From Branchiostoma floridae (lineage: Eukaryota; Chordata; Leptocardii; Amphioxiformes; Branchiostomatidae), in contig NC_049989.1 in the NCBI RefSeq assembly GCF_000003815.2, positions 8,078,124-8,142,123 of the forward strand: a stretch of 64,000 nt of DNA. Direction: 5' to 3'. Numbering within the stretch: position 1 is the first letter of the stretch; every line of letters starts with the position of its first letter. Positions 22,698 through 33,801 of the stretch are shown here, piece by piece. The notes beneath the pieces are model-generated. The model was not told the origin of the DNA. It ran no database searches and saw only the letters and a list, made by a program, of their open reading frames with translations. Both the position numbers and the translations under genes were made by a program.

Positions 22698-23463
22698 GGG
22701 CCCATCTCACTGACCGGAGGCACTCTGGAGGCACTTTTGATTTCGACAAACCAAACGTGTTTTCACCGTGCCTCCAACAATCCAAGGTGCCTCCAAAGAA
22801 AGCCAACGTGCCTCCAAGGAAATCTAACGTGCCTTCAACAAATAAGGCGCTGTGTTTGTTTTTAAATTAAAAAAAATAAAGGAAGTGGCAAAATGCCTCT
22901 TCCGCAGTGCCTCCGCAGTGCCTCCGCAGTGCCTCCGCAGTGCCTCTACCATGCCATCACCATGCCGGAAACAAAGCGCCAATGTCAGTTTCAACGCCAT
23001 ACGTATGTTTTATGGCCTGTTACCTGTATCAATAAGTAAATATCAAAAGTGAACATCCTTTCATCACTACATATCTAATTTCGATGAAGATCTACAGTGA
23101 ACAAACGCCAACGTACCTCAACAGTACCTCAACAGTAGCCCCTCTCAGTGTAAAAGGTGATTTGGGTAATTTGATTAAGGTTGGACATTTAGTTGACATG
23201 TTACCAACGTTGTTCCAAGTATCATAAGAGAACATAATTTCATATCCCCTTTGGACGCATTTTAATTATTTTCTATATATTGACAACGCTGCGATATTCA
23301 ATAACCCGTTCATCTGGACTTGAAACGCAACAGTGCCTCGCGTCAGTGAGAGTGCAAGAGAAAAGTGGCTAAAACAGCGCAAAGGTTCCTCCGTGAACAA
23401 ACTCCAATGTACCTCCGACCGCAGTGCCTCCAGAGTGCCTCCAATCGGTGAGATCGATAGGGC
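22698..23463. mobile_element. TIR element with many GTGCCTCC subterminal repeats
   Basis: The left end gggcccatctcactgaccgg then aggcactctggaggcac pairs with the right end cagtgcctccagagtgcctc then caatcggtgagatcgatagg. The motif gtgcctcc recurs more than ten times inside, including four copies of an 11-bp unit at 22905-22946. No ORF of note is present. Confidence 0.7.
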
Positions 23464-24226
23464 TTTGATATTCATATAAACAAAATACGTCTGGTCATTT
23501 TTAGACAAACCAAAGGGCGAAGGACGTGTACATTTGGCATGTATAAAGCATAGAGAGACTTGTTTGCAAGTCAGTGGCCTTCACCATTAACCTGCGCATG
23601 CGCAATTGGATCCATGACAGTGTTTATACTACAGTAATGTGTTTGCTTGTATTCAAACGTTATTTCTTGTGTTTTGCGCATGCGCTTCTCAGCCATTTGG
23701 GTGTGCTGTAGCAGGGCACATTTGTCTTGTTTTGTGTACGATATTCGTACTTCGATTTAAACGTTGTACAAATTAGTACCGCTGGCTATTAGCCTTAGGC
23801 ATAGCCTGCCTATCTCTTATAAATTATCCTTTTGATATAATAACTACGGGGGGTTTTACCTACGCGTCTTACGCAGATTGCTAGTTTGGTTTTGTTTCAT
23901 CGTGATCGCCTTTATTGGATTTTCTTTCTTCCTTGGTGGGTGTGTAAACTTTACAAGGCCGCCAATGCTCTGAAGTCGGTACTATCCACGCAGGTATCAT
24001 AGCTTCAAATCGTGACCAATCAGGAGCTGTGGGTAGTGACATCAAAGAGAACCGACCGACGCATTGTGTTGGATCCGTTTTATCACGCGGGAGACCTACG
24101 CACAGGTACAAACGCGTCTTTGGTAAGCTCTTGAAGAAGGCACGTGAAAGGGACAATAAGACGTACTGGCCACAAGACGACTTCAAGGTGACGATACGAT
24201 ACGGTATAAACTCCAGAAGTGTCAGC
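23464..24226. other. 5' flank of receptor gene 2
   Basis: No TATA box or other core promoter element stands out. Two 'gcgcatgcgc'-like motifs (tgcgcatgcgcaattgg near 23593 and tgcgcatgcgcttctc near 23676, core GCGCATGCGC) resemble NRF1-type promoter sites; this is a motif match only. Any 5' UTR or upstream non-coding exon is undetermined. Confidence 0.35.
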
Positions 24227-24482
24227 ATGGAGGTGAACATAAGCGAGTCGTGGCCTGGGCTGATGTACAAGCAAACGCAGCCGGCGATTGCTCTGTTCTC
24301 CGTCGGGTACTCGGTGGTCTTCGCGGGGACAGTGATAGGGAACCTCATCGTAGTGGTGGTCATAGGCCGTAACCGCCACTTGTGGGGAGTCACCAACACC
24401 TTCATCTTCAACCTGGCGCTCAGCGACCTGCTCATAGCTTTCTTCTGCATTCCCTTCACCTTAGTCAACCATATCTTTATCG
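24227..24482 (+). CDS. Receptor gene 2, exon 1 (N-terminus to TM2)
   Basis: It encodes MEVNISESW (one NIS glycosylation site), TM1 and TM2, ending NHIFI plus one base before the donor g|gtaagt at 24483 (phase 1). The donor position relative to TM2/ECL1 equals that of receptor gene 1. Confidence 0.88.
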
Positions 24483-27400
24483 GTAAGTCTTTCTCCTGAC
24501 ACCACATACTAAAGATCTCTTCTATATGCCAATATGAGTGTGTAAATAACAATATTTGTAACCGTATGTTAAAAATGTCTTTGAAATTTGCTACTCTGAT
24601 TTGACAACACAAGAATCAATATAGCAACCCAAGGTTGGTGCCTGCGTCCAACAACTAACATCGCGAGGGAAGTCAAACTTGATTTATTCATTTTTCCTTC
24701 TAGTCGCGTGGTAATAACATCACCTTGAAGGAATGAATCGCCCGGCATATAAGAAGAAGGCCTACGTTGATGGTAGAGAATAGCAATGCCTGCCAAAGTG
24801 CTCAGGCCAGAGACTGGCCCCTCGCTCCTCTCAATGGTATTGTAGGGCATATATAGCCTGCCACATGGTGAAACTCTAGGATAAGACTAGCTTAGTAGAT
24901 AGATAGAATATTTAAGGGCATAAGAAAAAGAGTGGTTTCCTCGGCTCAGCATTCTAGCCTAGACACATGAAATCATTATGGCTAATGACAAACCTCGGAG
25001 AAAAAACGTATCTGGGATAGAATAAATGATAATAGAATGTAAGACAGACTTCAAATGATTTTGACTTGTCAAAGTATGGTCACGGCTCATGTCTCACATT
25101 GTCCAGATAGGTAGTCCGATGACAGGGAAATCCATCCCGTCACCCAGATAGATTGATTGCACATGCAAAAATAAGTAAAGTTGACATGAGATAAGCCAGG
25201 CTTTACTTCAGGTCAAACCTATAAGATGCTGATAAAGACGTATGTAAGAAAATCTACCGTGCAAAGTTGCCCAACGTGGATGCATTTTAAGAGGCCGATC
25301 TTTCCTGTCCACACAATCCATTACATCCCTGATCGGAGCCATCTAAGACATTTCATTTGTGAAAAAGTATCGTTGTGCACTTTGCGTGCAAAGCAAATAT
25401 CCAACTGTCATTCAAATTTGTAGTCCCGAGCTTGTGCTTATTACAGTTCCGTATTGTAGAATACATACAGTTCTGTCCTGAACGAGTGCGTTTTTCAACA
25501 TTATAATGGCCACCATTAAACAGCTGCAAGTGTTGTTAATAAAACACGTCTATACTTCAGCCGTGGGGTATTAAGACGAAGACCAAAAAAAAAACTGAAT
25601 CTTAAGATTTATTCTTCTGAAAAGCTTGTTTCTGTAAAATACAAGTCAAAACAGGACCCATTTTTAGTCTCCGAGGCAGTCTGAAACGGGGCGAAGCCCC
25701 TTCCACGGCAAGCTCCATTTCCCGGCTTAAGAGAACCAACCCCCCCCCCCCCCCCATAAAAAACTGCCCCATTCGGAGCGACGGAGGCTAACCCATTTTC
25801 TTATACTGTTTAATTAGTAGAATTGTAAGATATATTCTGTATCCCTTTTTTTTAGTTTATAGTTGGCCATACAAAAGTGACTGTACTTTTTGACGTGTCA
25901 ATAAAGCTTCCATCATATGAAAACATCATGAAATATGATTTCTAACAAAAGACTGTCAATAATGTTCATAAAAGATAGCTTGACCTGCTTGAAGTTCGTT
26001 AATGACCCCTTTTTATGAGTGGATGTTTTGGAGCACAGCGGAATTGACGACATCTTTTCAAATGGTAATTACCCAGTGTCGGCCATAGAAGGTCAGACCT
26101 GACCACGCTAATGGAGGCCCCTCTGTCCATGTCAGTAACTGCATTAGTACGGATTGATGAATCGCTGAGGGCCAAGGCCAGACATCATTAGACTCTAGGG
26201 CGTCCTTTTAATGCATTTGCCCCATCATCTAGTTTCAGGCCGTCTGTCCTGCTGCTTAAAAGACCCGATGAGTACATGAAAAAATGCGCTTTCCCACCCA
26301 CAAGAGGAAAGGAGGCCTACGTGTAAAAGTACCTTGGCATTTGGGACCTTACCCTACCACCCCACCACTCCAGACAACATAATTCAGCTTCTGTACTCAA
26401 TCAACAGGAGCTAATGAACTCATTAGTATCATCTTGATTCTGTCTCATTTCAAGTTTTCTGAAGGTGCCGTCATCTCACTGACATGTTACGTAATAGTTT
26501 TTGGTTAAATCTCTATGGGCCTGAGATCTTACTTCCGTACTGACGAAACATAGTGGGTTCTACCTGAAAAGTCTGATCATCTCCAAGACTTATTCAAGTG
26601 CCGTTATCTTGCGTTAACTAAAACCACCCCTGAGATCACTGCAAGAATGAAATATATCGAAGAAGTCAAAGTTATTATCAATTATTCAGCTTAAGTGGCA
26701 GGCGCTTGGGGCACGTACAATGCCATACAGGGATCCCAGAAGAGACTTAATACTTCTTGGGTATTAAGATGTTCAGTCAGCCAGGCGATGAGTGCGGCGA
26801 CCATTAATTAAGGTTGATATCATTGGGACTCAATCTAGATATTATCGCTCACTGAAGAATAGATAGATTGATGATTATAGCATTTAGAATGCATGAAATA
26901 CAAAGGTTTGTATGAAAACTTCATAACAACGCGGCTGTGGTATTCCAATGTTGAAGAATGTGAAGCGATGGGTGAATATGGCAAAGTTCAGGAAAATACC
27001 AGTCCATCTCCCTGCATGTTGCAAAATAATCTCCAAATCCCTTTTTTAATGTCTGGTGCGCGAGACATTACTGTGGTAGACGTTTAATTTCCCTGAACAC
27101 CGGCCCTGAAGCCAGCCGTAGGCGTGTCCAGATTATACGTACGTGATTGTAGGAACAGTCTGTGCTAGATTGACATCTTCCTATTTTTCTCTGAGCGTGC
27201 CAAGTTGTATGGGATGTCGGCACACTTTGAAATGTAGAAATTAATACAATTTCCTTGTGGTAGCCAGTAGCATAACCATAACCAATTAAGATTTAGTAAT
27301 TCTCTTTATTGATTCTTTTTTATCTTAGGCCATGTTGATTTGATTACATGGACGACATCCTCTGGGGATCCAAAAAACTGATGCGAGCGTGCGAATAAAA

Positions 27401-30400
27401 TAAACGTTTGACAAAAAATGCCTTATTATGACATCAAAGTGGTCAGGAAGGTTGAACAAATGACTGGACACACAGAAAATAGTATACTGAACAATAGATT
27501 CTTCATTATTGTTCTTTATCCTTGTAATGTTCTATGTTTTCCGATATTCAATTTTGTAATCCACAGCATATATTTGCCTATTTTGAAGCTTTTTTGTACG
27601 ATTTATAATATGGTTCAAGTCTTTTTTTTTATTTTTGGGAAATTGATGCGCACGTGGATATAAACAAATCAACATAGCCTAATAGTATTTTTGAAACCTT
27701 TTGATTGTCCACATCTGCATTCTGCATTTCATTTCCGCACAATCATTATATTCTGAACTTAACATGAGGCTGCTCTCACACATCATCTCTTAGAACGCCC
27801 CGTATTGTTTAATGTGGTGAAGGTAGTTCCATAGCTTTGTACAGCCCGTGCGAGAATGGGAGCCCATCTCCTCTAAACCTCCGCTGCATAAGCCGTTCCC
27901 TTCCCCGGTGCACAAGGACGGGCTCAGTGCAGCCAAGAGTCGAAGCAGTGACTTTTCGGTCCCGCATCTTAAGAAATGCAATGTCCCATGACCTACCTTT
28001 CTTATAATGCTATGCATACAACGTTAGCTGTCTACCTTGTCCGACAGCCGGGCTATGCCAAAGGACACCACATTGTATTGATTACATTGCAAATGCGTTG
28101 ACCATGATACACATGATTTGTTTTATCAAACACACAGTGGATAACAACCGAAGCCTGAATCTGACTACTGAAGTCAAGTCGTGTAAGACCTGCTCTGTTG
28201 ATAAATACCTGCTGACTCTAACGAGTAAGTCTAACCTTTAAATTGACATTAAGTAGACTTCCTGCAGTCTGTGGCCATGAAGTCTTCCGCTAGTCCCCCA
28301 AGGTTCCTGGTGATCATTACGAGTTCGTCGGTCCATCATCTCCGCAGGTCCCCGCGTTCCCTGTGGTTATCTCACTATGATTTCCGTCATCAAATGCTGA
28401 TTGGGAAAGGCAGTTAAGGGACAGGAGACACGAGGGGCAACATAATATGTGTAATGTAACGTAATATGTGTTTCCTCCCACATGTCTAAACTACACTACT
28501 GGTACATGGTGACGTCTTCAGATTGGTAATCTTCTACAGAAAATGTCTGACACGCTTTTTAAAGAAAGATTGAATGTAAAACGCGTTTCTTAATCTTTTA
28601 CATCTTACTAGATACCTATCCGGCCGATGTGTCATCAGTAACTCTTAACTTACCTTTTCTAAAGGACTTGTATAAGTGACAATTCTTAAAGCTTACTCCT
28701 TGCTGCATGAATGTCAATTCACGCCATGACGAAGGTAGCTGATGAATTACCAAAAGGTCGTCTCAAGCGCCGTCTTCTAGGTTGTGCATTAGGAATCTTA
28801 TTTTCCTGACTCACCAACCTTATAAGTTCAGTTTAGTTCAATTCATCCTCGTAGTAGGAGGTGCCACCTTGTATAACTGACAGTAAAAAATTTTGAAAGC
28901 ATCAAGAACAAGCATTTTTCTGGTGCATTAATTCACTAATTATATAATATTGCCTTGAAATAATGTTTCTGTAACCTATGATTTCAATTTCATTTTAGCA
29001 TAAACGTTCATCTGTGTTGGTAAATGACATTGTGGAAAAGACTAAACTTTACGTAACCAACACCAAGTTAGATTGGGACCCAAAATTTGGGGTAGGTCCC
29101 AATCTAACTTGTAAACTACGTAAAGATTAGTATTTTCCACAATTCAATTTCATTTGTCCCTGAATTTGAACCCAGGTAGTCTTTTAGACTGACTGGAAGG
29201 GAATCTATAACTTTGATATACATGCATTTATGCATATATTCTTTTGGCCTTATCTTTGCTTACGAGCTCATAAGAAAAAAAAACTTTTAGTTTTGCTTAC
29301 GAGTTCGTTAGAAAAACCCAATACCTTTTTGTTTTATTTTTGGTGTGTAATTTTATTAGGAAAATGTATGGGTTGACAACCAGCAGCACTTTTACGTGCA
29401 CTTGATGTACGCTGTAAGTTTGGGAGTCACCGTATAAATACAAATACCCCCCCCCCCCCCTACACACACCTCTTCAATGTGCCGCGAGGAGCTTGCAGGA
29501 AATCCTACTGGCTTTACGCCGGAACTAACACTTGTAATCAGACACTATTTAAAACCATATACATGGCTGTACATAACTGTAACTTCAAATTGCACCGGTT
29601 TCATTTCACGAATAGAATTCTCATCAAGGTTCACCCGAATATGACCTTCATAGCATTGCCGCGTACATATCAAGCAGCGTTCGTGGTAATCTCAAATGGT
29701 GGCATTTGCCGTGTGGACTTCACAGTCACAGGAACATCCCATCCATTCAGCTGTTATTCAATTCCACCATACATTCTCTTGCATAGATGGATCTTCATGA
29801 TCTCTACGGATGAATCTGGGAGATTTTGATGTGATTCATTGGAAAGAATCAAGAATAAGGCTGACATTCCTTATTCATGTTTTACTTCGTCTACACTTAT
29901 CAAACGAGCGCCAGCGGATCATCCAACAGTACAACCATTTTTTCATGATAAGCAAAGCTTTAAGCAATGTTTTCTGTTGTCTCTCCCATACAGAAAATGT
30001 GTTTGGTGACGCCATGTGCCGTGTGAAAGCCTTGGCGCAGGGTCTGTCCGTCGGAGCGTCTGTGTTCACACTGACATCCATCGCAGCTGACAGGTTGGTT
30101 TAATCCGATGAACTTGAGTGTTGAAAGTAAAGCGACTATACATCTCTGCTTCAATTCATTCTAGCCAGAAGAACAAGTAAAGTCATTGTATTGGTGTATC
30201 GGTGACAATATGAAGCTGAAATAACCTGTGGATCCAGAGCAAGAGCACGGACCACGGTGGTTCAAAGCCAGTTCGACAGGACTGTTTGGGCCCTTTGGGG
30301 TTACATTTGTCCTTCCGGATAGACCACAAACCGCTGCATGTAATACAGTAGAAGCAAATACAGGCATCTGAAGAGTGGGAAGGCCTTGTGTACACGGCTG

Positions 30401-33233
30401 AAACCTCCGGCCATTCCGAAGCTGCAGTAGCTACAAGAAAATGTATCATGCTTCACATCAGTTATTGACAGCTGCTTTATCTTTTATTTTTAGTATCATG
30501 TTGGTTAGTACCACAGGGTCTGGTACAGGGCAACCCTTTTCAGACTCCATGGCATTCTGTCATGTTTCCTTGGTGCCTTCCCATGGCCGCACCCTTTCAG
30601 CGCTGAATGGCCGCCTATCCCGATGATGGATTGAGTGTACAGTTTAACTTGCCGATGACACACCGCGGAACTGAACTGCCAATCTCCTGTCAATCATAAA
30701 GTGCGCGGTTTGGACCTCCATTAGAACCGTAATCTCCTCAATTATAGATAAAACCTATTGACCCTATGCGATTTTTCTGCGTCGTTCCAAGCGAGGAAGG
30801 CAATAACTTGGTCTATCGGGTGACACCCATTCTGCGAAAGGTACCGTGCATCACGGTAATGATACCCTGGCGCCAAACGCCTTGACAATACTACGATGGC
30901 AAAGGTCTGGCAGTTGTTATGAATGAGCATTTCATAGCAACGTGTAGAGACTTCTAACCATATACTTCTCTTAGTCGTACTCGTGTACGCACGTACCATC
31001 GAGTTCTGAAGACTATCGTTTCACTAATCTACCAGAGGACTAGCTCTCTGCTGTAGTAATTGTACAACGGTGTGGCCCAAGGGCTATAGAAAAGGAGATA
31101 GGCACCGCCTGTACGCCGAAATGTGTGAGAACTTTCTTAGCTTTCAACCAATTAATTTTCGTCGTAAATCTATCAATCATTGCAGGTGGAAACTTCCTGT
31201 TTATATTCAAGTATGCTGATGTCTATTTCTGGAAACATCGTCTATACGCCAAAGGATTGGTACCGGAAACGCACAGCAGTTTCGAAAACGATTGGCCGGG
31301 ACTGTTAATGAGATTGAGCACGCGTGAACAGTGTATGGTGCAAGGTACTTGTTGGAGGCAAATTGGATCTGCAAAACTGACATGTATCTTGTGATTTGAA
31401 TTTTAGCTGGGCTATTTGTTCGGGGAAGTGTTGATTACATAGCATTCCGTCGACTGATCATATCAGCTTAGACCCTATTTACACGCAGGTTTTGAGTCGA
31501 TTCCGAGTCGACTCGGGGGCGACTCAAGAGCTTACTGTTTACACAATTATAACGGGGCCGCAAGGTGACTTGAAGCGCCCGTGTTGCGATAGCTGTGATT
31601 CTGGCTGCTATGTTCCACGCCGACTACGATTACGAAAACGTGTGTAAACCGTGACCATGTCTTCTCATTAACGTCATGTTTTATAATGTTCCAAGAAGCT
31701 TTAGAAGAAAAGTAAAATTAAGATCGTTAAAACATATGGATATGCTTCATAATGATTATCGATTCCTCCTTTATCCGAACAATTTACTTTCAATCCGTTT
31801 CATATAACGTTGAAAGAAAGTGATATTGATTATGTTCAGGTCAATGAAAAGCTATTCTTTCACTGTTTATGACTGAGAAGACATTCGCTATTACAGGGTC
31901 ACTGTACCAGCGAAATTCCCCTAGCTCTTTTAGACCATCGGAACACATTAAAGACCACAGCTTAAAGTCTCGGCCTAAGTTAAAGGACCGTAAACTTTCT
32001 GATAGCGTACTGTTGAGGAGCACAGCTGGGATCGAACACACTCTGGTTCCAAAGGAAGGGTCTAAACTACTAATTAAGTACCAATATCGTCAGCAGAACA
32101 AACTAATACCATCTAGCAAACTCAAGTAGATATGAAATACTCGTAGTGCAAGTATCTCATAGTATCTAAGAATTTTGCATTGACGAAACTTCAAAATTAC
32201 ACTGTGTCAATTCTAGCCTGGAGCCCAGCCTTGTTGTGATTTGGTCGCTCCCCGAAGGTATGCTTCCGCCAACACGTACCTTCGGGGAGCGACTTAAGCA
32301 CAACAAGGCTGGACTCCAGGCTATTTCATTTCACTTAACGGTGAAATGAGTAAAACCTGGGAATATCAAGAAGCCATGAATTTTTTTACGTATCTTTATT
32401 TAGAGAAACATTTTGTGTATTTCTCCAGGTACGTTGTCATCGTTCATCCCCACCGTGAGCGATTAACGAACAATCAGGCCCTGTGGGTCATCTTTGGTGT
32501 GTGGATCGCATCGGCAGCCATCATGACTCCCCAAGCAGTGGTGTCGCACGAAAAAGAATTCCTCTTCGAGAACCAGACCTTCGACATCTGCGGCGAGTTC
32601 TGGCCATCTGAAGGCTCCCGACAGGGCTATACGGCCGCGCTGTTTGTCCTGTGCTACGTCGCACCGCTGGTGGCGATCAGCTTACTCTACTCCAAGATCG
32701 CAGCCAAAGTCTGGTTCAAGCCACGGCCGGGGGAAGCTGATGGCGGCAACAGGAATCCAGTCCCGGTCGGCGTCTCGGCCTGCAGGATGCGAGTCATCCG
32801 CATGACCATCACACTCGTGGTGGTGTTCGCCACGACCTGGATGCCCCTCTACATCTCCACGTTGCTAGAAGACTTCGGAAACTTGAGCCCTCAGCAGCAG
32901 GCTAACCTCCATCACTACGTCTACCCGACTGCTCACCTGATCGCTTACGCTAACAGCTTCATCAACCCGCTGGTGTACGGACTTTTCACCACGAACTTCA
33001 GGCAGCATTTCAAGCAGACCTTTCGAACGGGTTCGAGCTCACGGCCGATGTCACTGGCAATGACCAAACTTCGTCGGGGCAATGCACATGGCGATGTACA
33101 GAATGGCACGGCAAACTCGACCCCTATGACAAGCCTGAAGGTGAATGTCATCAATGGCAATGGCAACAGGATTAAAGGTGTCGTCACCACCGTAGTGAGA
33201 AATTCCAACATTGTTCAAGAGACGACACTCTAA
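24227..33233 (+). CDS. Neuropeptide FF receptor-like GPCR, complete, three exons
   Basis: Exons 24227-24482, 29994-30093 and 32429-33233 total 1161 bp, or 386 residues plus stop. The frame is continuous across both GT-AG introns. TM1 has GN (VIGNLIVVVV), TM2 NLALSDLL, TM3 a disulphide Cys (GDAMCRV) and ADRY. TM4 has VWIASAAIMTP, ECL2 has DICGEFW and a glycosylation site NQT, TM6 has TTWMPLY, and TM7 has AHLIAYANSFINPLVYG, an NPxxY-type end. The segments YPTAHLIAYANS and IMTP closely follow NPFF/SIFamide-type receptors. By family it is a plasma-membrane peptide receptor; the ligand is unknown. The C-tail is long and Ser/Thr/Asn-rich and ends ETTL, a class-I PDZ ligand form. I chose the ATG at 24227; an upstream in-frame ATG at 24029 would add 66 residues of no clear character. 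Confidence 0.9.
24483..29993 (+). other. Intron 1 of receptor gene 2 (5511 bp)
   Basis: It contains a poly-C run (25739-25755), another C run (29448-29460) and a palindromic MITE (29031-29141). Other open frames are short and lack coding character. I see no further exon. Confidence 0.75.
29031..29141. mobile_element. Short palindromic (hairpin) MITE
   Basis: The arms starting tgtggaaaagactaaacttt and ending aaagattagtattttccaca pair over most of their ~48 bp. Their inner ends are agttagattgggac and gtcccaatctaact, around a ~15-nt loop. It lies in intron 1 of receptor gene 2. Confidence 0.8.
29994..30093 (+). CDS. Receptor gene 2, exon 2 (ECL1 to TM3)
   Basis: This 100-bp exon lies between acceptor ccatacag and donor ag|gttggt. 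It encodes ENVFGDAMCRVK then ASVFTLTSIAADR, with the last codon split after two bases. It is identical in length and phases to receptor gene 1 exon 2. Confidence 0.9.
30094..32428 (+). other. Intron 2 of receptor gene 2 (2335 bp)
   Basis: This phase-2 intron holds a hairpin MITE at 32214-32323 close to the acceptor. The block 'gtgtggcccaagggctatag' (31071-31090) looks like dispersed repeat sequence. Near 31495-31515 lies the repeated 'gagtcga' motif. No other exon was seen. Confidence 0.7.
32214..32323. mobile_element. Hairpin MITE (TIR 'TAGCCTGGA')
   Basis: The left arm tagcctggagcccagccttg then ttgtg pairs with the right arm cacaacaaggctggactcca then ggcta. Inner arms gtcgctccccgaaggta and taccttcggggagcgac are perfectly complementary. 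It ends 105 bp before exon 3 of receptor gene 2. Confidence 0.85.
32429..33233 (+). CDS. Receptor gene 2, exon 3 (DRY to C-terminus)
   Basis: The acceptor ttctccag precedes the base that completes the DRY Arg codon. The frame YVVIVHPHRERL continues through TM4-TM7 and the cytoplasmic tail to TAA at 33231-33233. An ATG at 32346 in the same frame lies in the intron and is not a start. The exon is clearly GC-richer than its flanks. Confidence 0.92.
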
Positions 33234-33279
33234 AGTGTATGTTTTTCCTTACAAATAATCTACATTCACAGTTCTGGCC

Positions 33280-33801
33280 TAGCCTTCATAGCAGGCTCTT
33301 TGGACCTCTTTTCGCCATTTTGAGCTCATAAAAAATATAATAAATAACGCTACAGTCTTGCTGGCCGTTTCTTTTTTGTACTGCATCGCTTGCGCTACCG
33401 TTATGGGCCTTCCAGCGGACTTGGAATTGCCTCATACGGACTTGTGAATTATTCCTAACATAGATCACCAGGCGTAGGGGTGTTAATAGAGCCAATGAAA
33501 TGATATTTTTAAATCTCCTTTCTCTTTGAGACGCCGAATTAATGTAGTGTTTTATTTGCAAAATCATGACCGAAGGCTGATTGCGCTGTACAGTCTCAAA
33601 GACTAAGAGTAGAAGATGTGATACATAACACTACCAATAGTCAATTATAGGCACAATATGGCACATTATGGTACAATATAGGCAGGCAGACTCTACGGGC
33701 CGGCAGCACAAGCAACCCAGTACAAAAAGAAACGGCCATCAGACTTGTATTATGAGCCCCAAAAGACGACAAAAGGCCCAGAGAGCCTACTATGGAGGCT
33801 A
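33280..33801. mobile_element. TIR element overlapping the 3' flank of receptor gene 2
   Basis: The left end tagccttcatagcaggctct pairs with the right end agagcctactatggaggcta. Further inside, gctggccgtttcttttttgt pairs with acaaaaagaaacggccatc, and ttttgagctcataa with attatgagccccaaa. It starts 46 bp after the stop codon. Confidence 0.75.
33339..33344 (+). promoter_or_regulatory. Candidate polyadenylation signal AATAAA
   Basis: This is the first AATAAA after the receptor gene 2 stop (106 nt downstream) and it is followed within 30 nt by T-rich sequence. It lies inside the TIR element at 33280-33801. Use is inferred, not shown. Confidence 0.4.

Noticed and set aside
24029-24226. Upstream in-frame ATG extending receptor gene 2 by 66 residues
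   Set aside because: The added stretch is basic and polar, without a signal peptide or similarity to receptor N-termini; the ATG at 24227 gives a family-typical N-terminus. Transcript data could reverse this.
32346-32428. Start codon of the 295-codon frame before receptor exon 3
   Set aside because: It lies upstream of a good acceptor (ttctccag), and receptor similarity starts exactly at the acceptor, so it is intron.
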